64,000 bases of DNA, taken from Amycolatopsis bartoniae. Its GTDB lineage: Bacteria > Actinomycetota > Actinomycetes > Mycobacteriales > Pseudonocardiaceae. Positions within the stretch are counted from its first letter, which is position 1; each line of letters opens with the position of its first letter. The position numbers and the translations under genes were made by a program. Shown piece after piece: positions 1 to 8,347 of this stretch. The stretch is from positions 180,477-244,476 of the forward strand of contig NZ_JACHWH010000008.1 in assembly GCF_014191255.1 (NCBI RefSeq), given 5' to 3'. The notes under the pieces were generated by a model. It was not told the DNA's origin. It was given only the letters and a program-made list of their open reading frames with translations, and searched no databases.

Positions 1-605
1 TTCGCGGCGGCCGCGGCCTGCTGGCGGCCCAGCTCGGTGAGCGGGACGTCGCCGCGCCCGGAGTACCGGCGGTCGACGGACATCTCGGTCTGCCCGTGCC
101 GCAACAGGAGCAGCCGGGTGGGCTTGCCCTGTGCACCCGTCCAGCGCGCGGGCGAGTTGGCGGGCACCTCGGTGCGGGTCGCGGGCACCTCGGTGCGCTT
201 GCCCGCCTGCGCGTCCATCGCCTCGTTGGCGAGCCGGTCGGCGTGCGAGTTCTGTGCCCGCGGCACCCACTCGTAGCGGACCCGCTCGAACCGCTCCGCC
301 AGCTCGCGCGCCTCCTGCGCGAGCGGCTGCAGCGCGGCGTGCTTGATCTTCCAGCGCCCGGACATCTGCTCCACGACGAGCTTCGAGTCCATCCGGACGT
401 CCACTGTGGACGCTCCGAGCTCCGCCGCGGCGGCCAGCCCCGCGACGAGGCCCTGGTACTCGGCCACGTTGTTCGTGGTGACGCCCAGCCCCTCGGCGCG
501 CTCGGCGAGCACCTCGCCCGTCGCCGCGTCCTTGACCACCGCGCCGTACCCGGCGGGCCCCGGGTTGCCCCGCGAACCGCCGTCGGCCTCGACGACCACG
601 TTCAC
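1..605 (-). CDS. Bifunctional RNase H / histidine phosphatase (3' end outside window)
   Basis: The protein begins [16 protein letters not shown], the first-strand signature of RNase HI with its catalytic Asp. An ESKLVVEQM-like stretch (MDSKLVVEQM) follows. After a linker, the histidine-phosphatase domain starts with LLLLRHGQTE, whose His is the phospho-acceptor, and the gene then runs off the window edge. RNase HI cleaves RNA in RNA:DNA hybrids. In the mycobacterial homologue (Rv2228c type) the phosphatase half acts as an alpha-ribazole phosphatase in cobalamin synthesis, which fits the nearby cobD. The GTG start at 605 overlaps the stop of the upstream zinc-ribbon gene (GTGA), so the two are translationally coupled. 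Only about 200 residues are present. Confidence 0.9.
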   Translation of the reverse strand, partial: MNVVVEADGGSRGNPGPAGYGAVVKDAATGEVLAERAEGLGVTTNNVAEYQGLVAGLAAAAELGASTVDVRMDSKLVVEQMSGRWKIKHAALQPLAQEARELAERFERVRYEWVPRAQNSHADRLANEAMDAQAGKRTEVPATRTEVPANSPARWTGAQGKPTRLLLLRHGQTEMSVDRRYSGRGDVPLTELGRQQAAAAA

Positions 606-1339
606 AGACCGGACTCCAGGGTGCGCACCAGGATCGCGCCGCAGTTCTCGCACTGCACGACCTCGTCCTCGGCCGCCGACTTGATCTCCGAGATGGCCGC
701 GCGGTCGATGTCCAGCTGGCAGGCCCCGCACCGGCGTGCCCGCAGCAGCGCGGCGCCGATGCCCTTGTGCTCGCGGGTGCGCTCGTAGAGCTTGAGCAGC
801 GGCTCCGGGAACCGCGGCAGCAGCTTCGCGCGGTCCTCGTCGCGGCGCGCCTGCGTGGTGTCGAGGTCGAGCACGTTCTCGTCCCGGCGGCGCTGCGCGT
901 CGGCCAGCTCCTGCTGGGCCTTGTCGACCTCCGCACCGGTGCGCTGCGCGTCCAGCTCCAGCGCCTCGCGGCGCTCCATCAGCTCCAGCAGGTCGTCCTC
1001 CAGCGCGGCCTGGCGGCGGGCGAGGGTCTCCAGCTCGTGCTGGAGGTCGTTCATCTGCTTGGCCTGGATCGAGCCGGACTCCAGCAGCTTGCGGTCGCGG
1101 TCCTCGCGGGCGCGGACGGACTCGATCTCCTTCTCCTGCCGCGCGATCTCGCGGTCGAGGTCCGACGCCGCGGTCTGGGTGGCGACGAGCGCGTCGCGGC
1201 GGGAGCGCAGCGTCTTCTCGATCGCGTCGATCTCGGCCAGCTCGGGCAGGGTGCGGCGGCGGTGCTCGACGCGGGACAGCTCGGCGTCCACCTTGGCGAG
1301 TTCGAGCAGCTGACGCTGGACGGCGGGGTCTGCCTTCAC
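602..1339 (-). CDS. C4-type zinc-ribbon coiled-coil protein
   Basis: This is a 245-residue protein. A long heptad-rich coiled coil full of Arg, Glu and Leu occupies roughly residues 10-180. A C-terminal zinc ribbon follows, with two CxxC knuckles (CGAC and CENC) separated by about 24 residues. The family (Rv2229c type) is widespread in actinobacteria and is thought to bind nucleic acid; no enzymatic role is established. The GTG start at 1339 was chosen over an upstream ATG because it overlaps the Nif3 stop (GTGA) and has an AAGGGAG ribosome site just ahead. It sits in a tight operon between nif3 and the RNase H/phosphatase gene. Confidence 0.85.
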   Translation of the reverse strand: MKADPAVQRQLLELAKVDAELSRVEHRRRTLPELAEIDAIEKTLRSRRDALVATQTAASDLDREIARQEKEIESVRAREDRDRKLLESGSIQAKQMNDLQHELETLARRQAALEDDLLELMERREALELDAQRTGAEVDKAQQELADAQRRRDENVLDLDTTQARRDEDRAKLLPRFPEPLLKLYERTREHKGIGAALLRARRCGACQLDIDRAAISEIKSAAEDEVVQCENCGAILVRTLESGL

Positions 1340-2151
1340 TGGTTGCGCTCCCTTGAGGTTCGGATGGTCCACGGGTCGGTGCGCCGGGTGGACACGTGGG
1401 TCTCGACGTTACCCGCAAACGCCCGGCGCAGGACTGCCGAGGCTTGCTCGCACCACGGCCATTCGCTGGCCCAGTGCGTGAGGCCGACCAGCGCGGGGCC
1501 ACCCGCGGCGAGGTGCTCGCCCGCGGGGTGGTGCCGCAGGTCCGCGGTCACGTACGCGTCGACGCCGGCCTGCGCCGCGACGGCGAGGTGGCTGTCCCCC
1601 GCGCCGCCCGCCACCGCGACCGTCCTGATTGGACGGTCCGGGTCACCGGCGCCGAGCACGCCGGGTTCGGTCTCCGGCAGTGCCTCGGCGACGCGCTGCA
1701 CGAAGACCGAAAACGGCTCCGGCTCGGGCAGCTCCCCGATGCGGCCGAGGCCGGTGCGCTCGCCGATCGGGTCGAGCGGGCGCAGCACGCGCAGCCCGAT
1801 GGCCTCGGCGAGGGCGTCGGAGACACCGGGGTCGGCAGAGTCGGCGTTGGTGTGCGCGCAGTACAGGGCGACGCCCTCGCGGATGAGCCGGTGCACCAAG
1901 GCGCCCTTGGGGGTGTCGGCCGGCACACCGTGCACGCCGCGCAGCAGCAGCGGATGGTGGGTGACGAGCAGCTGGGCGCCGAGGTCGAGCGCCTCGTCGA
2001 CGGTCTCGCTGGTCGGGTCGACGCAGATCAGCACAGTTCTGACCGGCTCGGCCGGGTCCCCGCAGACGAGCCCGATCGCGTCCCAGCTCTCCGCGAGCTC
2101 GGGCGGGTAGGCGTCCTCCAGTGCGGCGATGACTTCGGCGAGTGCGGGCAT
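1336..2151 (-). CDS. Nif3-like dinuclear metal centre protein
   Basis: This is a 271-residue NIF3/YbgI/DUF34 protein. Recognisable signatures are [13 protein letters not shown] near the N terminus, [13 protein letters not shown] (metal-ligand histidines) around residue 65, and AHTNADSA around residue 105. YbgI relatives form hexameric toroids carrying two metals per subunit. They are often mis-annotated as GTP cyclohydrolase I type 2, and their substrate is uncertain. The ATG at 2151 gives the usual family N terminus; an upstream start at 2229 would add a low-complexity extension. It is the first gene of the leftward operon nif3 - zinc ribbon - RNase H/phosphatase. Confidence 0.88.
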   Translation of the reverse strand: MPALAEVIAALEDAYPPELAESWDAIGLVCGDPAEPVRTVLICVDPTSETVDEALDLGAQLLVTHHPLLLRGVHGVPADTPKGALVHRLIREGVALYCAHTNADSADPGVSDALAEAIGLRVLRPLDPIGERTGLGRIGELPEPEPFSVFVQRVAEALPETEPGVLGAGDPDRPIRTVAVAGGAGDSHLAVAAQAGVDAYVTADLRHHPAGEHLAAGGPALVGLTHWASEWPWCEQASAVLRRAFAGNVETHVSTRRTDPWTIRTSRERNQ

Positions 2152-2267
2152 GACGGGGATCTTCGCATCCGGCGTCGGCGGGAGTCCGCTGACCCGATCC
2201 GGTGACGTCCGGAACTCCGGCCGATTCATGCGCGACCATCGATGGAACGCCGACGATGGGAGCGACC

Positions 2268-2366
2268 ATGGAACACGAGCACGAGGTACCGGCGCCGGGC
2301 TGCTGCGGCAACGCCTGCGGGAAGTGCACCGGTCCGGGCTGCGGCTGCTGTTCGAGCTGCGGCTAG
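2268..2366 (+). CDS. Cysteine-rich mini-protein (32 aa), metallothionein-like
   Basis: This 32-codon gene is read directly from the sequence. It starts at ATG 2268 behind GGGAG (2258-2262, five bases away) and stops at TAG 2364-2366. The peptide opens with [11 protein letters not shown] and then carries eight cysteines within its last 21 residues, arranged as CC, CxxxC/CxxC, CxCC and CxxC. There is no signal peptide or membrane segment. The clustered Cys plus His/Glu tail suggest metal binding, as in a metallothionein or copper/zinc chelator. I do not recognise a named family. A strong terminator begins 12 bases after the stop, so it appears to be its own transcription unit just upstream of the ptpA-like gene. 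Confidence 0.7.
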   Translation: MEHEHEVPAPGCCGNACGKCTGPGCGCCSSCG

Positions 2367-2377
2367 CGTCGAGGACG

Positions 2378-2407
2378 GCCCCTGGCGAACGCTTCGCCAG
2401 GGGCTTT
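2378..2407 (+). terminator. Rho-independent terminator of the Cys-rich mini-gene
   Basis: A perfect 12-bp stem (2378-2389 with 2393-2404) closes a 3-base loop and is followed by TTT. It lies 12 bases after the mini-protein stop and before the ptpA-like gene, so it separates the two units. Confidence 0.8.
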
Positions 2408-2444
2408 CTCGTGCCCGCCGTGGTCCGTGCGAGAAGGTGTGGCC

Positions 2445-2942
2445 ATGAGTTCTCCCACGGACAAGGCGCTGCACGTCTGTTTCGTCTGCTCCGGCAACAT
2501 CTGCCGCTCCCCGATGGCCGCCATCGTGTTCCGCGACCACCTGGACCGCGAGGGCCTTGGTGACCGGGTGCGCGTCAGCAGCGGCGGCACCGGCCCGTGG
2601 CACGTGGGCGAGCCCGCCGACGCCCGCGCGCTGGCGACCCTGCACGCGCACGGCTACGACGACAAGCACATCGCCACGCAGGTCGACGAGGAACACCTGT
2701 CCGCCGACCTGCTGCTCGCCGCGGACGCCGGGCACCTGCGCGACCTGCGGCGCCTGCTCGACGACCCGTCCCGCGTGCGCCTGCTGCGCTCGTTCGACCC
2801 GGCCGCGCCCGAAGGCGCCGAGGTCCCGGACCCGTACTACGGCGGCGACGAGGGGTTCGACGAGGTGCTGGCGATGATCGAGCGCACGGTCCCGGGCCTG
2901 CTGGAATGGGTGCGCGGCGAACTGGGCACACTGCACGCGTGA
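2445..2942 (+). CDS. ptpA: Low-molecular-weight protein tyrosine phosphatase
   Basis: This is a 165-residue LMW-PTP. The P-loop VCSGNICRS holds the nucleophile Cys15 and Arg21 (C-x5-R). The general-acid loop is VPDPYYGG near residue 130. The enzyme hydrolyses phosphotyrosine and small phosphomonoesters in the cytoplasm. The start at ATG 2445 is supported by GAGAAGG upstream; a GTG at 2427 would remove that site. Its position between the nif3 block and SURF1 matches the M. tuberculosis ptpA locus. It overlaps the next gene by GTGA, so the phosphatase and the fructosamine kinase are coupled. Confidence 0.9.
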   Translation: MSSPTDKALHVCFVCSGNICRSPMAAIVFRDHLDREGLGDRVRVSSGGTGPWHVGEPADARALATLHAHGYDDKHIATQVDEEHLSADLLLAADAGHLRDLRRLLDDPSRVRLLRSFDPAAPEGAEVPDPYYGGDEGFDEVLAMIERTVPGLLEWVRGELGTLHA

Positions 2943-3799
2943 ACGCACGTGAGGCCGTGGAGCGGCTGTACGGCGGCGAAGTGACGGGTGTGCGCCGCGC
3001 CGGCGGGGCGATCTTCCTGGTCACCCTGGCGAGCGGCGAGGCCGTGATCGCCAAGGAGGGCGTCGGGCCGGGGGCGACGGCGGCCGAGGCCACGGGCCTG
3101 CGCTGGCTCGGCGAATACGGCGACGTGCCCACGCCCAGGGTGCACGGCCACGACGAGCAGTGGCTCGTCATGCAGTACCTCCCGCCCGGCGCGCCGACCG
3201 TCGAGGCCGCCGAGGAGTTCGGCCGGGGCCTGGCGAAGCTGCACCTGCGGGGCGCGGACGCGTACGGCTGCCCGCCGCCGGGCGGTCCGGTGGACGCGTG
3301 GATGGGCGTCGCGCCGATGCGCAACGAGCCGTGCCCCGACTGGCCGACGTTCTACGCGGAGCACCGCGTCCTGCCGTACGTGCGGGACTGCGTCGACCAG
3401 GGCCTGTTCACCACCGACGACGCCGGGCTGTTCGAGAAGCTCGGCGACCGGCTCGGCGAACTCGGCGTGCCCGCCGAACCGCCCGCGCGCATTCACGGCG
3501 ACCTGTGGAGCGGGAACGTGCACTGGGGCACCGACCGGGTGTGGCTGATCGACCCGGCCGCGCACGGCGGGCACCGCGAGGCGGACCTCGCCATGCTGCA
3601 ACTGTTCGGTACGTCACTGCTCGGCTCGATCCTCGGCGGCTACGCCGAAGGTGCCGAGGACGAGGGCGCCCCGCTGGCCGAGGGCTGGCGCGACCGCGTG
3701 CCGCTGCACCAGCTGTTCCCGCTGCTCATGCACGCGGCGGTGTTCGGCGGCGGCTACGCGCGGCAGGCGTTGTCGGCGGCCCGGTCCTGCCTGCGCTGA
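2939..3799 (+). CDS. Fructosamine kinase family protein
   Basis: This is a 286-residue aminoglycoside-phosphotransferase-fold kinase. The catalytic loop is IHGDLWSGNVHW and the metal-binding stretch is LIDPAAHGGHREADLAM, the pattern of the fructosamine/ketosamine kinase family. Such enzymes phosphorylate sugar adducts on amines so that the adduct falls off, a protein deglycation repair. The GTG start at 2939 overlaps the ptpA stop by four bases. Bacterial members next to LMW-PTP genes are known as a recurring pair. The phosphatase could act on the phosphorylated sugar product, but that is inference. Confidence 0.85.
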   Translation: MNAREAVERLYGGEVTGVRRAGGAIFLVTLASGEAVIAKEGVGPGATAAEATGLRWLGEYGDVPTPRVHGHDEQWLVMQYLPPGAPTVEAAEEFGRGLAKLHLRGADAYGCPPPGGPVDAWMGVAPMRNEPCPDWPTFYAEHRVLPYVRDCVDQGLFTTDDAGLFEKLGDRLGELGVPAEPPARIHGDLWSGNVHWGTDRVWLIDPAAHGGHREADLAMLQLFGTSLLGSILGGYAEGAEDEGAPLAEGWRDRVPLHQLFPLLMHAAVFGGGYARQALSAARSCLR

Positions 3800-3823
3800 A
3801 CCCCCGGGGCTACCGTGGACGGC

Positions 3824-4696
3824 GTGCGGTGGAAGTTCCTGCTCAGGCCCAGCTGGCTCGCCCTCGTCGCGGGCGTGCTGATTTTCGCTTTCGCCTGTTT
3901 CTGGCTGCTCTCGCCGTGGCAGTTCAGCCGCAACTCCGAGCGCGAGGCCCAGAACTCCGCGGTACAGGCGTCGATGACCGCCCAGCCGAAGCCGCTCGAC
4001 ACCGTGCTCGCGCCGGGCGTCGCGCCGGACCGGAAGACGGAGTGGACGCGCGTCACGATCACCGGCACGTACCTGCCGGAGTACGAGGTGGTCGCGCGGC
4101 TGCGAACGGTTCAGGGCGAGCCGGCGTTCGAGGTGCTCACGCCGCTGCGCACCACCACCGGCGAGGTCGTGCTGATCGACCGCGGTTACGTCCAGCCGGG
4201 TGAGCACAACTCGGTCCCGCCGTACGCCGCGCCGCCCGCGGGCGTGGTCGACGTCGTGGGGCGGATCCGCCAGGACGAGACGGACCCGAAGAACCGCGAC
4301 GCGTTCGCCGACGCCTCCACTGGCGGCAAGCTGCAGAGCTACGACGTGGACTCGCGCGTGGTGGCCCGCTCCAGCGGACTGCCCATCCGGCCGGGCTACT
4401 TCCAGCTGGACCAGAACACGCCCGGCGTGCTCAACGCCCTGCCGCTCCCCCAGCTCGACGCGGGCCCGTTCTTCTCGTACGCGCTGCAGTGGATCGCGTT
4501 CGGCGTGATGGCCCTTGGCGGCCTGGCGTACTTCACCATCCGGGAGCTCAAGCCCGGTGGCGTGCTCGCCGAAATGGGCGAGCGGCAGAAGGAGAAGAAG
4601 GCGCGCAAGCGGAAGTCCGTGGCGGAGATTCTCGCTGAGGACGAGGCTAACGAGAGCGGCGAAGACCGGTCAGAAGAGCCAGCACGGCAGAACTGA
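3824..4696 (+). CDS. SURF1 family cytochrome oxidase biogenesis protein
   Basis: The protein has the SURF1 layout. An N-terminal membrane helix (about residues 10-30, after RWKFLLRPSW) is followed by a large extracytoplasmic domain with VTITGTYL and VLIDRGYVQPG, a second helix near residue 230 (YALQWIAFGVMALGGLAYF) and a Lys/Glu-rich tail. SURF1 helps insert haem a into cytochrome aa3 oxidase. GTG 3824 was chosen over GTG 3815 because TACCGT (3811-3816) sits seven bases ahead, the spacing of a leaderless promoter, and because homologues start at RWKF. The last 50 bases overlap the convergent cobD gene. Confidence 0.88.
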   Translation: MRWKFLLRPSWLALVAGVLIFAFACFWLLSPWQFSRNSEREAQNSAVQASMTAQPKPLDTVLAPGVAPDRKTEWTRVTITGTYLPEYEVVARLRTVQGEPAFEVLTPLRTTTGEVVLIDRGYVQPGEHNSVPPYAAPPAGVVDVVGRIRQDETDPKNRDAFADASTGGKLQSYDVDSRVVARSSGLPIRPGYFQLDQNTPGVLNALPLPQLDAGPFFSYALQWIAFGVMALGGLAYFTIRELKPGGVLAEMGERQKEKKARKRKSVAEILAEDEANESGEDRSEEPARQN

Positions 4697-5516
4697 CCGC
4701 GGTCAGCAGCCCCACCACCCGGGACAGCTCCACCGCGCGCGTCACGTGCCCGGCGTCCGGGTTGCGGCCGTCGCCGAGCACCGGCAGCTCCGCCACCCCG
4801 TCCGGGTACACCGTCCGCCCGCCGAGGCGGATCTCCAGCGCCCCCGCGAAGGCGGCCTCGATGCGGCCCGCGTTCGGGCTCGGGTGCGCCGTCGTGTCGC
4901 GGCGCCACGCCCGCCACGCGCCGCTCGCGGACCCGCCGACCACCGGCGCGCCCGTCACGGTGAGCGCGGCGGCGACGCGGGTCGGCACCAGGTTCACCAG
5001 CTCGTCGAGCCGGGCGGCGAACCTCGTTCCCCGCAGCACGCTGAGCACCCGCGACACGAGGAGGCCGGGGATGCCGGCGACCGCGCCCCAGAACATGGGT
5101 GCCACCACGGAGTCCGAGGTGTGCTGTGCGACGGATTCGACCGACGCCCTCGACAGTCCGATGACGTCGAGCGACTTCGTGGTGCGCGCGTCGAGCCCGG
5201 AGAGCGTGTCGCGAGCGGAGTCGAGCTCGCCGTCTTCGAGGTCGCGGGCCAGGGACGTGCCGTCGGCGGCGAGCCCGGCTCCGCCGAGCACCGCCCACGT
5301 GGCGACGGCCGTTCCCGCCGCCTGCAGCACGGGACTCCGGCGCGTCGCGCGCTCGACCGCGATCCCCGCGACCACGAGACCGCCGACCAGACCGGCGGTG
5401 TAGGCGGGCCGCTTGCCTTCCAGCGCCCCGCAGAAGGCGGCGAGCGGCTCGCCGCGCCCGATCACGCCGTCGGCGGCCGCACCCAGCAGCAGCCCGATGG
5501 CTCGCGCCGCACTCAC
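4647..5516 (-). CDS. cobD: Adenosylcobinamide-phosphate synthase CobD/CbiB
   Basis: This is a 289-residue membrane protein. The CobD/CbiB signatures are ESVAQHTSDSVVAPMFWGA near residue 130 and RRDTTAHPSPNAGRIEAAFAG near residue 205. The enzyme attaches aminopropanol (phosphate) to cobyrate to make cobinamide in cobalamin synthesis. It is slightly shorter than many family members. The 3' end overlaps the convergent SURF1 gene by 50 bp, so no classical terminator separates them. Synteny with Rv2236c supports the call. Confidence 0.9.
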   Translation of the reverse strand: MSAARAIGLLLGAAADGVIGRGEPLAAFCGALEGKRPAYTAGLVGGLVVAGIAVERATRRSPVLQAAGTAVATWAVLGGAGLAADGTSLARDLEDGELDSARDTLSGLDARTTKSLDVIGLSRASVESVAQHTSDSVVAPMFWGAVAGIPGLLVSRVLSVLRGTRFAARLDELVNLVPTRVAAALTVTGAPVVGGSASGAWRAWRRDTTAHPSPNAGRIEAAFAGALEIRLGGRTVYPDGVAELPVLGDGRNPDAGHVTRAVELSRVVGLLTAVSSAVLALLTGLRRSR

Positions 5517-5552
5517 CCCGTGCCCCCCGGTTGTCCGTTTCCGCGGGGGAGG

Positions 5553-6245
5553 TTACTCGAACTGCTCGGCCACCTCGTCGCGCGCCTGCTCCATGATGCG
5601 GCGCATCGCCTCCTCGGCCTCGTCGGCGTTCCCGGCGTCGACCGCGAGCGCGACGCGGACGTGCAGCGCGACGGCTTCGGGCTGGGGTTCCGGCGGCATG
5701 AGGCCGTGCTCGGTGCGGCCGGTGAGCACCTGCGCGACGACGTCGGAGAGCTGCGCGAACATCGGGTTCCCCGACGCCGCGAGCACGACGTGGTGGAAGG
5801 CGATGTCGTGGTCGAGGAACGCGCCGAGGTCCCGCGCCTTGGCCGTGGTCTGCAGGTGGCTCGCCAGCGCCCGCAGCCGCCCGCGGTCCTCCGGCGTGGC
5901 GCGCAGCGCGGCGAACCGGGCGGCGGTGGGCTCGACGGCCCAGCGCAGCTCCATCAGCATCCGCAGCGCCTGCTCCCTGCCGCTGCCGTCGAGCTGCCAG
6001 CCGATCAGGCGCGGGTCGAAGTGGTTCCACTCGGCCGGATCCCGCACCGTGACGCCGACCCGGCGCTTGCTGCTGGTCAGGCGCATGACTTCGAGGGACC
6101 GCACGACCTCGCGCGCGACCGTCCGCGACGCGCCGTACTGCTCCTGCAGCTGTTCGAGCCGCAGGACCGTGCCTGGGGGGATTTCCCCCGACGCGATCGC
6201 GGTACCCAGTTCGTCGAGCACGCGTGCGTGCCTGCCGTCAGCCAC
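5553..6245 (-). CDS. gntR: GntR/FadR-type regulator of the gluconate genes
   Basis: This is a 230-residue FCD-type GntR protein. The winged helix occupies about residues 1-70 (GEIPPGTVLRLEQL, SRTVAREVVRSLEVMRL). An all-helical ligand domain follows, with metal-type His residues in DHDIAFHHVVL and ALHVRVALAV. It is divergent from gntK-gntP, so it probably represses them until gluconate or a phosphorylated derivative binds. Start GTG 6245 lies eight bases after TAGTGT on the minus strand, consistent with a leaderless transcript. Twin operators lie between the genes. Confidence 0.85.
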   Translation of the reverse strand: MADGRHARVLDELGTAIASGEIPPGTVLRLEQLQEQYGASRTVAREVVRSLEVMRLTSSKRRVGVTVRDPAEWNHFDPRLIGWQLDGSGREQALRMLMELRWAVEPTAARFAALRATPEDRGRLRALASHLQTTAKARDLGAFLDHDIAFHHVVLAASGNPMFAQLSDVVAQVLTGRTEHGLMPPEPQPEAVALHVRVALAVDAGNADEAEEAMRRIMEQARDEVAEQFE

Positions 6246-6274
6246 GCCGCGAACACTAGAGGACTGATTCGATT

Positions 6275-6307
6275 AAGTAGTACTTGTGTCTTGAATAAGT
6301 AGTACTT
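6275..6307. promoter_or_regulatory. Twin GntR operators upstream of gntK
   Basis: Two identical 11-bp palindromes AAGTAGTACTT lie at 6275-6285 and 6297-6307, centred 22 bp apart (two helical turns). The core GTA-N-TAC fits the FadR-subfamily GntR consensus. They sit between gntR and gntK and are the obvious sites for the adjacent regulator. Confidence 0.75.
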
Positions 6308-6351
6308 TTGCGGTGCACTACTTCGAGGACGAAGAGGTCGGGAGACGAGAG

Positions 6352-6849
6352 ATGACCGTCATCGTGGTGATGGGCGTGGCCGGGTCGGGCAAGACGACTG
6401 TCGGCGCCGAGCTGGCCCGGCGCCTCGGCGTCGAGTACGCCGAGGCCGACACCTTTCACCCGGCGGCGAACATCGCGAAGATGTCGGCAGGCCATCCGCT
6501 CACCGACGAGGACCGGCAGCCGTGGCTGGCGGCGATCGCCGGCTGGATCCACGCGCACCAGGAGACCGGCGGCGTGGTGTCGTCGTCGGCGCTCAAACGC
6601 CGTTACCGCGATGTGCTGCGCAGCGGCGGGGACGTGTGGTTCCTGCACCTGGACGGGCCGCGGGAGCTGATCGCGGACCGGATGCGGAGCCGGTCGGGGC
6701 ACTTCATGCCGGTGTCCCTTTTGGACTCGCAGCTCGCCGACCTCGAACCACTGGAGAACGACGAGCGCGGGCTCGTGGCCGATATCGCCACTCCGCCCGA
6801 GGACATCGTGCGTGCCGCGCTCGACGCACTGGCAAAGGAGCCGAAGTGA
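6352..6849 (+). CDS. gntK: Gluconokinase
   Basis: This is a 165-residue P-loop kinase. Walker A is GVAGSGKTT near residue 7. The gluconokinase substrate loop is ADTFHPAANIAKMSAGHPLTDEDRQPWL, with the family SSALKRRYRDVLR and LHLDG motifs after it. It phosphorylates D-gluconate to 6-phosphogluconate for the pentose phosphate pathway. The start at ATG 6352 follows GGGAGACGAGAG; an in-frame upstream ATG at 6313 lacks such a site. It overlaps gntP by GTGA. Confidence 0.92.
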   Translation: MTVIVVMGVAGSGKTTVGAELARRLGVEYAEADTFHPAANIAKMSAGHPLTDEDRQPWLAAIAGWIHAHQETGGVVSSSALKRRYRDVLRSGGDVWFLHLDGPRELIADRMRSRSGHFMPVSLLDSQLADLEPLENDERGLVADIATPPEDIVRAALDALAKEPK

Positions 6850-8216
6850 TCACGCTGGCCGCCGGATGGACCGGGCACGACACCCGGTTGATCGTCGCGA
6901 CACTCGTCGCGATCGCGCTGATCGTGGTGTTGATCAGCAAGTTCAAGCTGCACGCCTTCCTCGCGCTGATCCTGGGGTCGGGCGCGCTCGGGCTCATCGC
7001 CGGGCTGCCGGTCGACAAGTTGCTGAAGAGCTTCTCCAGCGGGGTGGGTTCGACGGTGGCGTCCGTCGGGGTGCTCATCGCGCTGGGCGCCATGATCGGC
7101 AAGCTGCTCGCTGATTCCGGTGGGGCGGAACAGATCGTGGACACGATCGTCTCCCGCTCGGGCAGGCGGGCGTTGCCTTGGGCGATGGCGTTGGTGGCGG
7201 CGCTGATCGGGTTGCCGATGTTCTTCGAGATCGGGCTCGTGCTGTTGATCCCGATCGTGCTGCTGGTGGTGAAGCGCACCGGGCGGCCGGTGATGCTGGT
7301 CGGAATTCCCGCGCTGGCCGGGCTTTCCGTGTTGCACGGCCTGGTGCCGCCCCACCCGGGCCCGCTCGCGGCGGCGGGTGCCCTGAACGCGAACGTCGGG
7401 ATCGTGCTGGCGTTCGGCCTGCTCGTGGCCATTCCGACGGTGATCATCGCGGGTCCGCTGTTCGGCATGGTGGCGGCCCGCTGGGTGCCGGACGCCGTCG
7501 CCCCGGAGCGTCTCGTGCCCGCTGCTCACGAGGAGTCGGCGGAGGTGCGCCGCCCCAGCTTCGGAGCGACGCTGTGCACGGTGCTGCTACCGGTGGTGCT
7601 GATGCTGGCGAAAGCGCTCGCGGACATCCTGGCGAAGAGCGGGAGCGAGGTCCGGCGGGTGCTGGACTTCATCGGCGACCCGCTGGTGGCGCTGTTGCTG
7701 ACGGTGCTGCTGGCCATGTTCACCCTGGGCCGCGCGGCGGGCTTCACGAGGGACCGCCTGTCGTCGACGGTGGGCGATGCGCTGGGGCCCATCGCCGGAA
7801 TCATCCTGATCGTGGCCGCGGGCGGCGGTTTCAAGCAGACCCTGGTGGACGCCGGCGTAGGGGACGTGATCACCCAACTCGCGACGGGCGCCTCCATCCC
7901 GGCACTGTTGTTGGGCTGGCTGGTCGCGGTGGCCATCCGCCTGGCCACCGGCTCTGCCACGGTGGCCACAGTCTCGGCGGCGGGCATCGTTTCGCCGCTG
8001 GCAGCCACCCTGGACCCAACCCACAGCGCACTGTTGGTACTGGCCATCGGCGCAGGCTCACTGTTCTTCTCCCACGTGAACGACGCAGGCTTCTGGCTGG
8101 TGAAGGAATACTTCGGCCTGTCGGTGGGCCAGACGATCAAAAGCTGGTCGGTAATGGAAACAGTGATCTCAGTGGTGGCAATAGCAATCCTTTTGCCACT
8201 AGGCGCACTTTTCTAA
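6846..8216 (+). CDS. gntP: Gluconate permease, GntP family
   Basis: This is a 456-residue polytopic membrane protein with about twelve hydrophobic segments. GntP-family landmarks are ALGAMIGKLLADSGGAEQI, GLPMFFEIGLVLLIPI, LHGLVPPHPGPLAAAGAL and HVNDAGFWLVKEYFGLS. It imports gluconate by proton symport. The GTG start overlaps the gntK stop, so kinase and transporter form one coupled unit under gntR control. A long palindrome now split by an IS110 element lies immediately downstream. Confidence 0.92.
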   Translation: MITLAAGWTGHDTRLIVATLVAIALIVVLISKFKLHAFLALILGSGALGLIAGLPVDKLLKSFSSGVGSTVASVGVLIALGAMIGKLLADSGGAEQIVDTIVSRSGRRALPWAMALVAALIGLPMFFEIGLVLLIPIVLLVVKRTGRPVMLVGIPALAGLSVLHGLVPPHPGPLAAAGALNANVGIVLAFGLLVAIPTVIIAGPLFGMVAARWVPDAVAPERLVPAAHEESAEVRRPSFGATLCTVLLPVVLMLAKALADILAKSGSEVRRVLDFIGDPLVALLLTVLLAMFTLGRAAGFTRDRLSSTVGDALGPIAGIILIVAAGGGFKQTLVDAGVGDVITQLATGASIPALLLGWLVAVAIRLATGSATVATVSAAGIVSPLAATLDPTHSALLVLAIGAGSLFFSHVNDAGFWLVKEYFGLSVGQTIKSWSVMETVISVVAIAILLPLGALF

Positions 8217-8288
8217 CGAAACGCGGCAACACAAAGACGCCCGGCACACGCCCGGACCTCCCCCGTCCCCGATCCCCAGCCTCATTAG

Positions 8289-8311
8289 CGGTTGGCTCGC
8301 CGTGTCAAGGG
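8289..8311. repeat. Left arm of palindrome split by IS110
   Basis: This 23-bp arm is the inverted counterpart of 9642-9664, with 21 of 23 positions complementary. It starts with CGGTTGGCTC and ends GTCAAGGG. Before the insertion the two arms would have formed a hairpin downstream of gntP, plausibly its terminator or a REP-like dispersed palindrome. The 72 bases between gntP and this arm hold nothing recognisable. Confidence 0.75.
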
Positions 8312-8347
8312 TCGCGCAGCGATCGCGAAGCGACGCCGAAGAAGCTT

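Noticed and set aside
3160..4203. A 347-codon plus-strand frame over the kinase and SURF1 genes
   Set aside because: It is an Arg/Ala-rich shadow of two recognised genes in another frame.
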